Below are positions 8,333 through 17,204 of a stretch of 64,000 nucleotides of DNA, in pieces (the first letter of the stretch is position 1; each line of letters begins with the position of its first letter). A program made the position numbers and the translations under genes. Below the pieces are notes generated by a model. The model saw only the letters and a list, made by a program, of their open reading frames with translations, searched no databases and was not told where the DNA came from. The stretch comes from Allobosea thiooxidans (lineage in GTDB: Bacteria; Pseudomonadota; Alphaproteobacteria; Rhizobiales; Beijerinckiaceae): the NCBI RefSeq assembly GCF_900168195.1, contig NZ_FUYX01000003.1, forward strand, positions 124,001-188,000, written 5' to 3'.

Positions 8333-9775
8333 TCAGCTGACGCGCGCGATAGACGGCGCCTTCCATTTGCCAGTGAGCGCGGCCGGTTTCGGCCAATAGA
8401 GGCGCATCGCCGCAAAGAACGGTCCCTTCGGAGCCGGAAGCCAATTGGCCTCCCGCTCCGCTCCCGGAGACTCGTTCTGGATGTAGAGCGTGATCCCGCC
8501 ATCGGCGTCGCGCTTCAGCTTGGGCAGCATCGGCGAATTGATCAGATAGCGGTTCAGCGCATTGGCGTAGAGCAGGCTCGCCGGCATCTCATACATGGTC
8601 AGAGACCAGAAGGCGTTCACCGGCGGCAATTGCCCAGGGGGGAAACGCAGCGTGTAGCGGTTCGCCCCTTCGAGCTTCTGTTTCCCGGAATCGAGGAAGT
8701 AGGCCGGATAGATCGCCTCGTCCTTCGAGTTGCCGTAGATGCCGAGAATGGCTGCGGACATGCGCTGCATGTAGTCGTTCTTGAGGAAGGCGCGCGTGCC
8801 GAACCCATCGGCGCTGGTCTTCTTGCCGGTGTCGAGCTGGGTTTCCTTGAACTCGGCGAAGGCCTTCCAGCCGTCGGCCATGCCCTGCTGGAGGGCCGCT
8901 CTCATCTCCGGCACGAGGGCATTCGCGTCGAAAGGCTTGCCCGGACCGATCCCGATCTTGGCGAAGCGTGCCATCAACGCCCGCTCGGATGGATGCGTCG
9001 GGCAGAACTGCAGGAGGAAGTTGAGGAGACCGAAGGCCTCGAGGGAATTCCGCTCCTGCTCCGGCGCGAGCGGCTTCGCGAAGGCGATCGCGGGCGCCGC
9101 GGCCGGGGCAGGGCGGCCGAGGAACTGCGACAGCGGCTCGACCTTGTAGCCCGCCTGGATCGCCTTGACCTTCTCGATATCGGCAGGGTCGAACAGCTGG
9201 GTGCGGTAGAGCACGAAGGCAAGATCGGTCTCGCAGCGGATCACCGACTTGATGCCCTTCGGCTTCCTGCCCTGCCATCTCGGACCAGCGAGCAGATAGC
9301 TGCCCGCCCCATTGCCCGTCGCCCGGCTGCCGACATAGGCGAAGTCGAAGGTGTACATGTCGATGAACTGGAGCGCGTAGTAGCGCCCCTTCTCGACGGC
9401 CGGCACCGTAAAGACGAGCGGTTCGGCCCGCAGATCGGCCCCGACATAGGAATAGGGTGTGTCGGAGTTCGGCGTCTGGATCGCCTTATCGTCCGGCGTA
9501 TAGACCCGGGCGTTGTTGACCAGGGTGTTCCAGGGCGCCTTGAACTCCGGGCTGCCGCGATCGACGAAGTAGGAATGCTGGATGCGGTAGTTGTCGATCA
9601 TCGGGAAGCCGTAGATCGTCGCTTCCCGCGCGATCGCGCGGGCATCGTCGGGCGCCGGCGATTGTGCGAGGGCAGTGCCGGTGCCACTGGCGAGCAAGGC
9701 GGCTGTCCCCGCCAGAAACTCGCGTCGACTCAAGGCCGGCCCTGGGGGCTCCGCTTGGCCGTTCCGCTTGCTCAT
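8333..9775 (-). CDS. Tat-exported DUF1254/DUF1214 protein, longer copy
   Basis: The product has 480 residues from the ATG at 9775, with a twin-arginine signal (SRREFLAGTAALLASG). DUF1254 occupies about residues 45-190 with TPNSDTPYSYVGADLRAEP and GRYYALQFIDMYTFDFAYVG. DUF1214 lies about residues 370-475 with VNAFWSLTMYEMPASLLYAN and LYWPKPAALTGKWKAPSI. It shares the overall plan of the following 341-residue copy but has an extra helical middle section of about 130 residues. Tat export suggests folding or cofactor acquisition in the cytoplasm. The family function is unknown. Confidence 0.87.
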   Translation of the reverse strand: MSKRNGQAEPPGPALSRREFLAGTAALLASGTGTALAQSPAPDDARAIAREATIYGFPMIDNYRIQHSYFVDRGSPEFKAPWNTLVNNARVYTPDDKAIQTPNSDTPYSYVGADLRAEPLVFTVPAVEKGRYYALQFIDMYTFDFAYVGSRATGNGAGSYLLAGPRWQGRKPKGIKSVIRCETDLAFVLYRTQLFDPADIEKVKAIQAGYKVEPLSQFLGRPAPAAAPAIAFAKPLAPEQERNSLEAFGLLNFLLQFCPTHPSERALMARFAKIGIGPGKPFDANALVPEMRAALQQGMADGWKAFAEFKETQLDTGKKTSADGFGTRAFLKNDYMQRMSAAILGIYGNSKDEAIYPAYFLDSGKQKLEGANRYTLRFPPGQLPPVNAFWSLTMYEMPASLLYANALNRYLINSPMLPKLKRDADGGITLYIQNESPGAEREANWLPAPKGPFFAAMRLYWPKPAALTGKWKAPSIARVS

Positions 9776-9957
9776 GACCGACACTCTCCATGGAAATAAC
9801 GGTTGCTTGCGCTGTCTGATTCCCGGCCTCCGCCGGTGAGCCAGCCACAAAAGGGGCTAGCCGGTGCGGCCTGGGCCACCTGCCGCTTCTGCCCGACCCA
9901 GCGCGCCCTGTCGTCGGCATCCCGACGGCTGTCATTGAAAACGCCGTGGACCGAAAG

Positions 9958-9983
9958 AGCGGGCCGCCTGTCGGTGGCCCGCT
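9958..9983 (-). terminator. Hairpin after the sulfatase gene
   Basis: An 11-bp arm AGCGGGCCGCC pairs with GGTGGCCCGCT (one G-T pair) around a TGTC loop. It begins 11 bases past the sulfatase stop in its reading direction and is followed by a short CTTTC stretch rather than a long T run. Confidence 0.45.
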
Positions 9984-9993
9984 CCCGACCTGC

Positions 9994-11667
9994 CTATTTC
10001 GGAGTTCGCGACGCCGCCGTATCCAGATTGCGCATCAGCGCAGACACCATCTGGTCGACGCTGAAGCTCGCGGGCCGCTGGCTCGGAGGATATTCCTCGA
10101 AGGTCTTGAGGAAGGGCGCGACCTTCCAGACGCCGTACTGGATCAGATAGGCGTTCTTGGCGAGCCAGTCATAATACTGGTCCGAGACGACATCCGCCCG
10201 CTCCATCGGATCCATGCGGAGGTTGAAGACCTTCGGTGCGCGCAGGCAGGTGAACGGATTGGCCCAGACCACGAAACCGCCGGGCTGGCGCTGCTCACAG
10301 AACACGATCTTCCAGTCGTTGTAGCGATAGGCGACGAGTTCGCCATCGTCGTTGAAGTAGAAGAACTCGTTGCGGGCCGATTTCGGCTGCTGGCCGGTCA
10401 GGTAGGGCAGCTGATTGTAGCCGTCGAGATGGACCTTGGTCTGCTGATTGCCCAGCGTCGTGCCCTTGGCGAGCTTGTCCTTGATGTCGCCGTCGCCAGC
10501 CGCGGCGACCAGCGTCGGGAACCAGTCGAGACCGGAGACCATCTCGTTGGAGACTTCGCCGGCCTTGATCTTGCCCGGCCAGCGGATCATCGCCGGCACG
10601 CGGAAGGCGCCTTCCCAGTTCGTGTCCTTCTCCGAGCGGAACTGCGTCGTCGCCGCGTCGGGCCAAGACCACTGGTTCGGACCGTTATCGGTGGTGTAGA
10701 CGACGATGGTATTGTTGGCGACGCCGAGATCGTCGAGCGCCTTCAGGAGCTTGCCGACATCCTCGTCATGCTCGAGCATGCCGTCGGCATAGTCGTTGCC
10801 CGGCATGCCGCTGCGACCCTTCATCGATTCGCGCACATGGGTGTAGACGTGCATGCGCGTGGTGTTCATCCAGGTGAAGAAGGGCTTCTGCGCCTTCACC
10901 TGACGCTGCATGAAATCGATCGCGGCCGCGGTGGTCTCGTCGTCGATCGTCTCCATCCGCTTGGCCGTCAGGGGGCCGGTATCCTCGATCTTGCCGTCGG
11001 CCGAAGTCTTGAGCACGCCGCGCGGCGAGTTCGACTTCACGAAGGCCGTATCGTTCTTCGGATAATAGGGGCGTTCCGGCTCCTCCTCGGCATTGAGATG
11101 GTAGAGATTGCCGAAGAACTCGTCGAAGCCGTGCCGGGTCGGCAGGTATTCGTCGCGATCGCCGAGATGGTTCTTGCCGAACTGCCCGGTCGCATAACCC
11201 AAGGGCTTCAACGCCTGAGCGATGGTGACGTCGCGATCCTGCAGCCCGACGGTGGCGCCGGGGATGCCGACCTTGCAGAGGCCGGTCCGCAGGCAGACCT
11301 GCCCGGTGATGAAGGTGGAACGGCCGGCCGTGCAACTGTTCTCCGCATAGTAGTCGGTGAACATCGTGCCTTCCTTGGCGATCCGATCGATGTTCGGCGT
11401 CCGGTAACCGACGAGCCCATGCGAGTAGGCGCTGATATTGCTCTGTCCGACATCGTCGCCGAAAATGACGAGGATGTTGGGCCGGGCCTGGTTCTGAGCC
11501 TGCGCGGGGGCAGGGCTGGTCTGCGCCTCGGCGGGCATGACGAGCGCTGCCGAGCCGACCGTGACGGCAGCCGCGACCGCGGCGCAGGCGAGGAGCAGGC
11601 GCCGCCTGAGCGGAGCCTTTTCGGACGGTGGCGCCGCTGCGGAAACAGGAACTGGCAATCCGATCAT
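9994..11667 (-). CDS. Formylglycine-dependent arylsulfatase-family hydrolase
   Basis: The protein has 557 residues. The ATG at 11667 is preferred over an upstream in-frame start because GAGGAG lies eight bases before it. An N-terminal signal/anchor (LLLACAAVAAAVTVGSAALV) is followed by the alkaline-phosphatase-like fold: metal site NILVIFGDDVGQSN, active-site motif SCTAGRSTFITGQ, and the second metal region YTTDNGPNQWSW. CTAGR is a C-x-A-x-R form of the more common CxPxR motif, whose Cys becomes formylglycine through FGE. Exported sulfatases release sulfate from organic esters. Its grouping with the DUF1254 pair and the MetA-like porin hints at a shared substrate. Confidence 0.88.
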   Translation of the reverse strand: MIGLPVPVSAAAPPSEKAPLRRRLLLACAAVAAAVTVGSAALVMPAEAQTSPAPAQAQNQARPNILVIFGDDVGQSNISAYSHGLVGYRTPNIDRIAKEGTMFTDYYAENSCTAGRSTFITGQVCLRTGLCKVGIPGATVGLQDRDVTIAQALKPLGYATGQFGKNHLGDRDEYLPTRHGFDEFFGNLYHLNAEEEPERPYYPKNDTAFVKSNSPRGVLKTSADGKIEDTGPLTAKRMETIDDETTAAAIDFMQRQVKAQKPFFTWMNTTRMHVYTHVRESMKGRSGMPGNDYADGMLEHDEDVGKLLKALDDLGVANNTIVVYTTDNGPNQWSWPDAATTQFRSEKDTNWEGAFRVPAMIRWPGKIKAGEVSNEMVSGLDWFPTLVAAAGDGDIKDKLAKGTTLGNQQTKVHLDGYNQLPYLTGQQPKSARNEFFYFNDDGELVAYRYNDWKIVFCEQRQPGGFVVWANPFTCLRAPKVFNLRMDPMERADVVSDQYYDWLAKNAYLIQYGVWKVAPFLKTFEEYPPSQRPASFSVDQMVSALMRNLDTAASRTPK

Positions 11668-11985
11668 GGCTGTTCTCCTCTGCAAGGGGGCCGCCCCCGG
11701 TCAGGCACTTCGATCCGCCCGGCCCGATCCGGCCGGTGCGGCAGGGCGAGCTTGGTGCGATCGCACAGGCAAGTGTTTGGACGCTCGGCGAAAAGCTCCC
11801 CGGGAACCCATGCCAGTCATCGGCCGGAAGGATGCCTCCCGGCCCCGAGGGGCGTGGTTTGCGAGCGCAGGATCCGACGTCATGATCTGACCTTAAGGCA
11901 AGGCTCGATGCGCCCTCCATCGGGAAAAACCCCCGCTCGCTCCGCGGTTGCTCCCGAAGGCGATCGGCAGGGCAGGGACGCGCCG
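11668..11985. other. 318-bp intergenic stretch, no gene seen
   Basis: This lies upstream of the sulfatase and downstream of the alcohol dehydrogenase, both on the minus strand. I see no convincing coding frame. It should hold the sulfatase promoter. It carries a GGGCAGGG octamer at 11970-11977 with the orientation expected left of dif. Confidence 0.5.
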
Positions 11986-13017
11986 CTAGGCTGCCATATC
12001 CAGCACGACGCGGCCGTCGATCCGGCCCTGGCGCATCCGCTCGAAGACGTCGTTGATGTCCTCCAGCTTCGCCGTCGAGACCGTTGCCCTGACCTTGCCC
12101 TGGGCAGCGAAATCGAGCGATTCCTGCAGATCGAGCCGGGTTCCGACGATCGATCCCCGCACCGTGATGCCGTTGAGGACCATGCCGAAGATGTCGAGCG
12201 GAAAGCCGCCCGGCGGCAGGCCGTTGAGCGAGACCGTGCCGCCGCGCGCCACCATGCCGATCGCCTGCTCGAAGGCCTTCGGGCTGACCGCCGTCACCAG
12301 CACACCCTGAGCACCGCCCCCGGTTTCGCGACGGATCACCGTGGCGGGATCGTCCTTGCGCGCGTTCACCGTGAGCGTCGCGCCGAGGCGGCGCGCCAGT
12401 TCGAGCTTGTCGTCGTCGATGTCGACCGCCGCGACGTTGAGGCCCATCGCCTTGGCGTATTGCACCGCCATGTGGCCGAGGCCCCCGATGCCGGATATGG
12501 CCAGCCAGTCGCCGGGCTTGGTGTCGGTGACCTTGATGCCCTTGTAGACGGTCACTCCGGCGCAGAGCACCGGTGCGATCTCCGTGAACGAGATGTTCTG
12601 CGGCAGGTGGCCGACGAAGTTCGGATCCGCGACGACATAGTCGGCGAAGCCGCCATTCACGGAGTAACCAGTGTTCTGCTGGCTTTCGCACAGCGTCTCC
12701 CAGCCGCCGAGGCAATGCCGGCAATGGCCGCAGGCGGTGTAGAGCCAGGGTACGCCGACCCGGTCACCTTCCTTCACATGCTTGACGCCGGAGCCGACGG
12801 CGGAGACGTAGCCGACGCCCTCATGCCCCGGAATGAAGGGTGGGCTGGGCTTCACCGGCCAGTCGCCTTCGGCGGCGTGCAGGTCGGTGTGGCAGACGCC
12901 CGAGGCCTGGATCGCGACCTGGATCATTCCCGGGCCGGGCTGCGGGATCGGAACCTCTTCGATGGCCAGCGGCTCGCCGAACATGCGAACCACCGCCGCC
13001 TTCATCGTCTTCGCCAT
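11986..13017 (-). CDS. adhP: Zinc-dependent alcohol dehydrogenase (AdhP-like)
   Basis: The product has 343 residues with an ATG at 13017 and a GGAGG ribosome site nine bases upstream. It is a medium-chain dehydrogenase. The catalytic zinc ligands lie in [14 protein letters not shown] and [12 protein letters not shown]. The structural zinc loop is [15 protein letters not shown]. The NAD-binding Rossmann motif is [17 protein letters not shown]. Length and motifs match propanol-preferring AdhP enzymes that interconvert primary alcohols and aldehydes with NAD. It follows a hairpin terminator of the preceding small gene, so it probably has its own promoter. Confidence 0.92.
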   Translation of the reverse strand: MAKTMKAAVVRMFGEPLAIEEVPIPQPGPGMIQVAIQASGVCHTDLHAAEGDWPVKPSPPFIPGHEGVGYVSAVGSGVKHVKEGDRVGVPWLYTACGHCRHCLGGWETLCESQQNTGYSVNGGFADYVVADPNFVGHLPQNISFTEIAPVLCAGVTVYKGIKVTDTKPGDWLAISGIGGLGHMAVQYAKAMGLNVAAVDIDDDKLELARRLGATLTVNARKDDPATVIRRETGGGAQGVLVTAVSPKAFEQAIGMVARGGTVSLNGLPPGGFPLDIFGMVLNGITVRGSIVGTRLDLQESLDFAAQGKVRATVSTAKLEDINDVFERMRQGRIDGRVVLDMAA

Positions 13018-13036
13018 GAGCTCAACCTCCGTTCAA

Positions 13037-13080
13037 AGGTCGGGAGCCGCGGATCGTTGGAGGCGCGCGGTTCCCGACCT
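13037..13080 (-). terminator. Hairpin between small secreted protein and adhP
   Basis: The 15-base arms AGGTCGGGAGCCGCG and CGCGGTTCCCGACCT are inverted with one mismatch around a 14-base loop. On the minus strand the hairpin starts six bases after the stop at 13086 and is followed by TTTG, consistent with a weak intrinsic terminator. Confidence 0.55.
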
Positions 13081-13085
13081 CGCCA

Positions 13086-13496
13086 TCAACTGCAGCGATT
13101 GTAGAGCAGTTCGACCTCGGGAAAATCCGGGTCGAAGCGCACGATCGTGTTGTCGTCTCTGAAGCGGACCGAAAGGGTCATGGTGTCGAAGGCGATCGCA
13201 TCCTTGCAGCTGAGCAGGAAGGTCGAGACGTCCCCCTTCTGCTTCGACGAGACCAGATCGCAGGTCGAGCGCACGCCGCTGATATGCTTGCCGTTGACGA
13301 TGAAGCCCGACCAGACGTCGCCCTTCTGCTTCTTGAACGTCAGGCGGCCCTTCTGTTTGGCGAAGACCTGGTCGCAGGTCGCGGCGTCGCCGACCCAGGC
13401 TCCCTGAAGGCGATCGGGAGAAGCGGATGCGAGGTCTGCGGCGAGCAGGAGCGGCGTGGCCGCAAGGGCCGACAGGGCAATGCTGCGGATACTCAT
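13086..13496 (-). CDS. Small secreted protein of unknown function
   Basis: This 136-residue protein has a Sec signal (MSIRSIALSALAATPLLLAADLASA). The mature part is a small beta-rich domain with two similar halves: GDAATCDQVFAKQKGRLTF and RSTCDLVSSKQKGDVSTF each contain Cys-Asp and an (A/S)KQKG motif. This suggests an internal duplication. Four or more cysteines (TCDQ, TCDL, SCKD, RCS) may form disulfides in the periplasm. I do not recognise a named family. It is co-oriented with the large repeat protein upstream. Confidence 0.72.
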   Translation of the reverse strand: MSIRSIALSALAATPLLLAADLASASPDRLQGAWVGDAATCDQVFAKQKGRLTFKKQKGDVWSGFIVNGKHISGVRSTCDLVSSKQKGDVSTFLLSCKDAIAFDTMTLSVRFRDDNTIVRFDPDFPEVELLYNRCS

Positions 13497-13599
13497 GCTT
13501 GATCTGCCTTTCGAACGTTCGGGCAACCCGACGGGGTAGGTTCCCCTGCATCGGCCGCGGCCGGATAGGAGGGAAGAGGAAATGAGCGTCGGCGGAGCT

Positions 13600-15852
13600 C
13601 TACCGGCGGAAACCGCCGTGGAACCCGCCACCATGGAAGCCGCCGCCGCCCCGGAAACCGCCACCACCGAAACCGCCACCGTGGAAGCCGCCGCCCTGGA
13701 AACCGCCTCCGCCGAAGCGCCCGCCGCCCATGCCGCCGCCGCGGAAGCCCTCCATGCGCTCACCGTGGAAACGGCCGATCTGCTCGCGATTCAGGTGAGG
13801 AATCTCGCCTGCACCAGCATTGCTCCAGCGGCCGTTCTGGTGCTGCTGCCAGCCTTGCGGCCCACGCCGGAAGACCTCGCCGTTGCGCCCGGCATAGTGG
13901 TCGTTCGCGCCGGCGCGATGCTGGGCGATGTTGGCACGCGCATTGTCGCGCAGCTCGGCCCGCCCGCCGGGCGTGAGGCCGCCGCGCCCGCCCGGGCGGT
14001 TGTCGATCCGGTTCGCCACCCGGTTGTCGATGCGGCTATGGACGGCGTTGTTGGTCCAGCGGTTGTAGATATTGGCGTGGTTGAAGTTGAACTGGTTGAA
14101 GCTGTTGAAGTTGTTGATCACGACGTTGTTGTGGCCCCAACCCCAGCCGCCGCCCCAGCCCCAGGCGCCGCCAGCCCAGGCGGCACCGGCGATCGCGCCG
14201 ATCGTGAAGCCGGTGACGGCCCCCCAGGCGAAGGCGGCGCCGTAGCCATAGGTCAGGGGCGCGGGATACCAGGCCGAGCCGATCCAGGCCGGATAGGCAT
14301 AGCCGGTACCGTAGACCACCACGCCGCCGGGCGCGGCGACGGTGCCGTAGTAGCCGGGCGTATAGCCGACATAGACCACTTCCGGCGTCGCGCTGTAGAC
14401 CTTGACGTAAGTGACGAAGTGCAGCGGCGAGCTCGGCGGGATCGCATAGATCGCGGCAGGCACTTCGGTCGCGACCGCCCAGGGACCGTTCGGGCCGGCC
14501 GCCACGAACCAGACTCCGTTCTGGACGGCATAATAGGCGGTTCCCGCCCTGATGACCGGGACGGCGGCATTCACGACATATTCGAGGCTGGTGCCTTCGA
14601 TCGGCTTGAGCTGCGGCTTTCCGTCGTAATGGACGCTCGCCTTCGCCTTCTTGCGATCGACGGCGGCGGTTTGCGGGATCTGGTTGTCGATCAGGGAATC
14701 CTGTGCCTGCACCGTGCCACTGACCGAAGCCAGGACCTCGCCCTTCGGGTGGCTGTCCGGGATCTTGGCGAAATCGGCCGGCAGTTTATCGCTCGCGGTA
14801 AAGCTCCACGGGCCATCCGCCAGCGACTTCGAATGGAACCAGCGCCCGGCGATCAGGACGTAGTTCTCCTGATTGGCGACATCGACGATGACATGGCTGC
14901 TGGTGTTCTTGACGTAGAGCAGTTCGGTGTCGGGGACCGGCAGGTATTCGGGCGCGCCTGCGGTCTGGATCAGCTCGGCCGGGGACAGGCTGACATGCAG
15001 GTTCGGGACGGCGCCGGCCTCGACAGCCTCGGCGATGTCCGCCGGTGGCGTGTCGATGAGATTGACATGGGAGCCCGCGGCCTTCTGCGCTGCGGCGAGC
15101 GTCGAAGGCGGGTTGGCGGCGACCGCCCAGGGACCTTCCGGCGCCTTGGCGCTCCACCACTGCTTGAGCGCCCGCAGGTAATAGGTGGCGCCGGCCTCGT
15201 CGAAGAGGATCAGCGCCGGCGTATTGATGACGCGCAGCAGCTTGCTGCCGGCGACCTGCCGCAGCTCCGGCTTGCCGTCGACCAGGACGAGCAGGGCAGG
15301 GGTCTGGCTGAAGATGATCCTGGGCGGGTCGTTGCGGACCGCGACGCTCTGGCTGGTCTCGGCTTCCGATACGGCGAGGCTCGACTGGAGGCGTGACAGG
15401 GAAATGCTCCGCAGGCCGTCGGCCGTGTGCTGGCGCAAGCTGGCCAGAACAGCGTCCGCGCTGCCGGCATCGGAGGGGAAGTTGGCCCTGGTCACCTCGA
15501 TGTTATCCAGCGCGACCAGGTCGCTCTGCTTGTCGACCGAGGTCCGCGCCTTGAACCAGACCACGCCGAGCGTCGGCGCCTCGCTGGCCGGGCGCTTCAG
15601 GGCCACGGCCGCGCGCGCCTCGAGGATGCCGTCGCGCCAGCTTTCGATCTGCGGCTGGTAGATCGTGATGTCCTGGGCGGCGTCGGCGATCACGCGCGGC
15701 CATGCCTGATCGGAAGCGGCAGGGGCCGGCATTGCCGCCGCCGCAGCGCGCGGCGCCTGAGCCCAGACGCCGGACGGCGTTGGCAGGAGCATGCCGATGG
15801 CGGCGACAACGGCGACGCTGTTGCGGAGCCTGCCCTTCAGACTGACTTGCAT
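13600..15852 (-). CDS. Large secreted repeat protein with Gly-rich C-terminus
   Basis: The protein has 750 residues from the ATG at 15852, with a GAGAGG ribosome site and a signal peptide ending in GVWAQAP. The first 500 residues contain at least three repeats of a module ending in GPW: WWSAKAPEGPWAVA, RWFHSKSLADGPWSFT and VWFVAAGPNGPWAVA. Each is preceded by a Tyr-rich strand and a YVxN-type strand. Next comes a Gly/Trp/Tyr-rich hydrophobic stretch (about 540-610), an Asn-rich stretch, and a tail of GGGF repeats ending in Arg residues. Proteins of this look are sometimes labelled carbohydrate-binding family V/XII; that label is unverified. A surface or periplasmic matrix role is plausible. 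Confidence 0.75.
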   Translation of the reverse strand: MQVSLKGRLRNSVAVVAAIGMLLPTPSGVWAQAPRAAAAAMPAPAASDQAWPRVIADAAQDITIYQPQIESWRDGILEARAAVALKRPASEAPTLGVVWFKARTSVDKQSDLVALDNIEVTRANFPSDAGSADAVLASLRQHTADGLRSISLSRLQSSLAVSEAETSQSVAVRNDPPRIIFSQTPALLVLVDGKPELRQVAGSKLLRVINTPALILFDEAGATYYLRALKQWWSAKAPEGPWAVAANPPSTLAAAQKAAGSHVNLIDTPPADIAEAVEAGAVPNLHVSLSPAELIQTAGAPEYLPVPDTELLYVKNTSSHVIVDVANQENYVLIAGRWFHSKSLADGPWSFTASDKLPADFAKIPDSHPKGEVLASVSGTVQAQDSLIDNQIPQTAAVDRKKAKASVHYDGKPQLKPIEGTSLEYVVNAAVPVIRAGTAYYAVQNGVWFVAAGPNGPWAVATEVPAAIYAIPPSSPLHFVTYVKVYSATPEVVYVGYTPGYYGTVAAPGGVVVYGTGYAYPAWIGSAWYPAPLTYGYGAAFAWGAVTGFTIGAIAGAAWAGGAWGWGGGWGWGHNNVVINNFNSFNQFNFNHANIYNRWTNNAVHSRIDNRVANRIDNRPGGRGGLTPGGRAELRDNARANIAQHRAGANDHYAGRNGEVFRRGPQGWQQHQNGRWSNAGAGEIPHLNREQIGRFHGERMEGFRGGGMGGGRFGGGGFQGGGFHGGGFGGGGFRGGGGFHGGGFHGGFRR

Positions 15853-15889
15853 GGCAACCTCTCTCCGGTTCGCGGGTCCTGGCCGTTCG

Positions 15890-16831
15890 TCAGAACGGGT
15901 TGACGTAGTTGAGGATGGCGATCTGGCGCAGCAGCACCTTGCGGATGATGTGCGCGGCCTTGACCCGGTCGGTGAAGATCGCAGCATCTCCCGTCGCGCC
16001 GGCGGGCAGGGAGGCAGCAAAGGCCTGATCGTCGAGCTTGACGCGAACGACGAAGGGGGCCGACTGGATCGCTATCGGGGTGACCGCTGCGCCCGAGACC
16101 TGGGCCTGACCGGTCGAGATCGCCTGCAGCACGCTCTCGACCTGGCCGGGGAAGACCTGGCCGGGCGCGAACTTGAAGGTCAGCTCCACCGGCTGGCCGG
16201 GCGCGATATAGCGTGCATCGATCTGGTTGATCTCGACGCCGATGATCGTGTCCGCCGTGTCGACGAAGGACATGACCGGCGAGAGCGGCAGGTTCGAGAC
16301 GCGCGCGCCCTTGCGCAGCGCGAGATTGGTGACGTAGCCGTCGGCGGGGGCACGGATGACGGTCTTGTCCAGATTCCACTGCGCGCCCTCCAGCTGCGCC
16401 TTGAGCTGGTCGGCCTCGGCCTGACGCTGCTCCACGTCGAAGGCGCGGCCCGATCCCGTGCTCTGCAACTGGGTCATCTGCGACAGCCGCTGTTCCTGGA
16501 GCTTGTATTGCGCTTCCAGCGCCTTCAGCTGCGACCGGTAGGGGGTGGGGTCGATCTTGAAGAGGATCTCGCCGGCTTTCAGGGGAGTGTTGGCTGCCAC
16601 CGGCACGTCGATGACCTCGCCGGCGACGTCCGGCACGATGGCGATCGATTGCCGCACGACGAGCGCCGGCCCCTGTGGCGCGCCCCAGTTCATCGGAATG
16701 AACAGGCCGACCAACAGGAGCAGCAGCACGATGACCGGCGACACCTTCCAGAACAGGTTGAACGGAACGACCCGCAGCTTCACCAAGATGAACAGCAGCG
16801 CGAGGTAGACGTTCAGCAGGACGACGATCAT
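15890..16831 (-). CDS. HlyD-family membrane fusion protein (YiaV-like)
   Basis: The product has 313 residues. One N-terminal membrane span (VSPVIVLLLLLVGLFI) is followed by the biotinyl-lipoyl half-motif PDVAGEVIDVPVAANTPLKA, a coiled-coil hairpin (about residues 105-165) and the second half (VIRAPADGYVTNLALRKGA). The ATG at 16831 overlaps the end of the DUF3302 gene (ATGA), so the two are coupled, as in the E. coli yiaW-yiaV pair. Such adaptors normally bridge an inner-membrane pump and an outer-membrane duct. No pump is adjacent; the DUF3302 partner may be all that is needed. Confidence 0.88.
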   Translation of the reverse strand: MIVVLLNVYLALLFILVKLRVVPFNLFWKVSPVIVLLLLLVGLFIPMNWGAPQGPALVVRQSIAIVPDVAGEVIDVPVAANTPLKAGEILFKIDPTPYRSQLKALEAQYKLQEQRLSQMTQLQSTGSGRAFDVEQRQAEADQLKAQLEGAQWNLDKTVIRAPADGYVTNLALRKGARVSNLPLSPVMSFVDTADTIIGVEINQIDARYIAPGQPVELTFKFAPGQVFPGQVESVLQAISTGQAQVSGAAVTPIAIQSAPFVVRVKLDDQAFAASLPAGATGDAAIFTDRVKAAHIIRKVLLRQIAILNYVNPF

Positions 16832-17088
16832 CGCACTGCCTCCGGCGCGACAGGGCGCCGGGCCGGGTTCGACGGTACGTCGACATAGGCCCAGATCAGA
16901 ACCAGCGGCCACAGCACGAAGCCGAAGAACAGGGTGACCCAGCCGCCGACGGCGACAGCCTCGGCCCAGGGATGGCCGCGTCGCCTTGCGACCATGCCGG
17001 GCAGCATCGCCATGAAGGCCACGACGAAGGCGGTGCTGGCGGCCAGAACGATCAGCACGATCCAGGCGAAGATATCCAACCCGCTCAC
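16828..17088 (-). CDS. DUF3302 inner membrane protein (YiaW-like)
   Basis: This 86-residue protein starts at a GTG at 17088 with AAGGA placed seven bases upstream; a TTG at 17157 would give 109 residues. Two membrane helices are clear: LDIFAWIVLIVLAASTAFVV and VGGWVTLFFGFVLWPLVLIW, separated by a short charged loop RRRGHPWAE. The second helix ends in AYVDVP, a feature I associate with DUF3302. It is translationally coupled to the HlyD-like gene. Its biochemical function is unknown. Confidence 0.8.
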   Translation of the reverse strand: MSGLDIFAWIVLIVLAASTAFVVAFMAMLPGMVARRRGHPWAEAVAVGGWVTLFFGFVLWPLVLIWAYVDVPSNPARRPVAPEAVR

Positions 17089-17204
17089 GTCGCCGTCCTT
17101 CCGCGCAATGACGGCGGTGATTGTCGGGAAGGCGAGGGCGAAGGTGTATCGGGGCAAACCCTGAGACGCAGCGCGAGGTGTCGGGGCCGCGTCGTCCGCA
17201 CCGG

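Noticed and set aside
9946..13104. A 1052-residue plus-strand open frame opposite the sulfatase and alcohol dehydrogenase
   Set aside because: It is the antisense shadow of two well-supported genes in high-GC DNA and shows no recognisable domain.
13582..15396. A 604-residue plus-strand open frame rich in Ala/Thr/Glu repeats
   Set aside because: It is antisense to the GGGF and GPW repeats of the secreted protein; its repeats mirror those codons.
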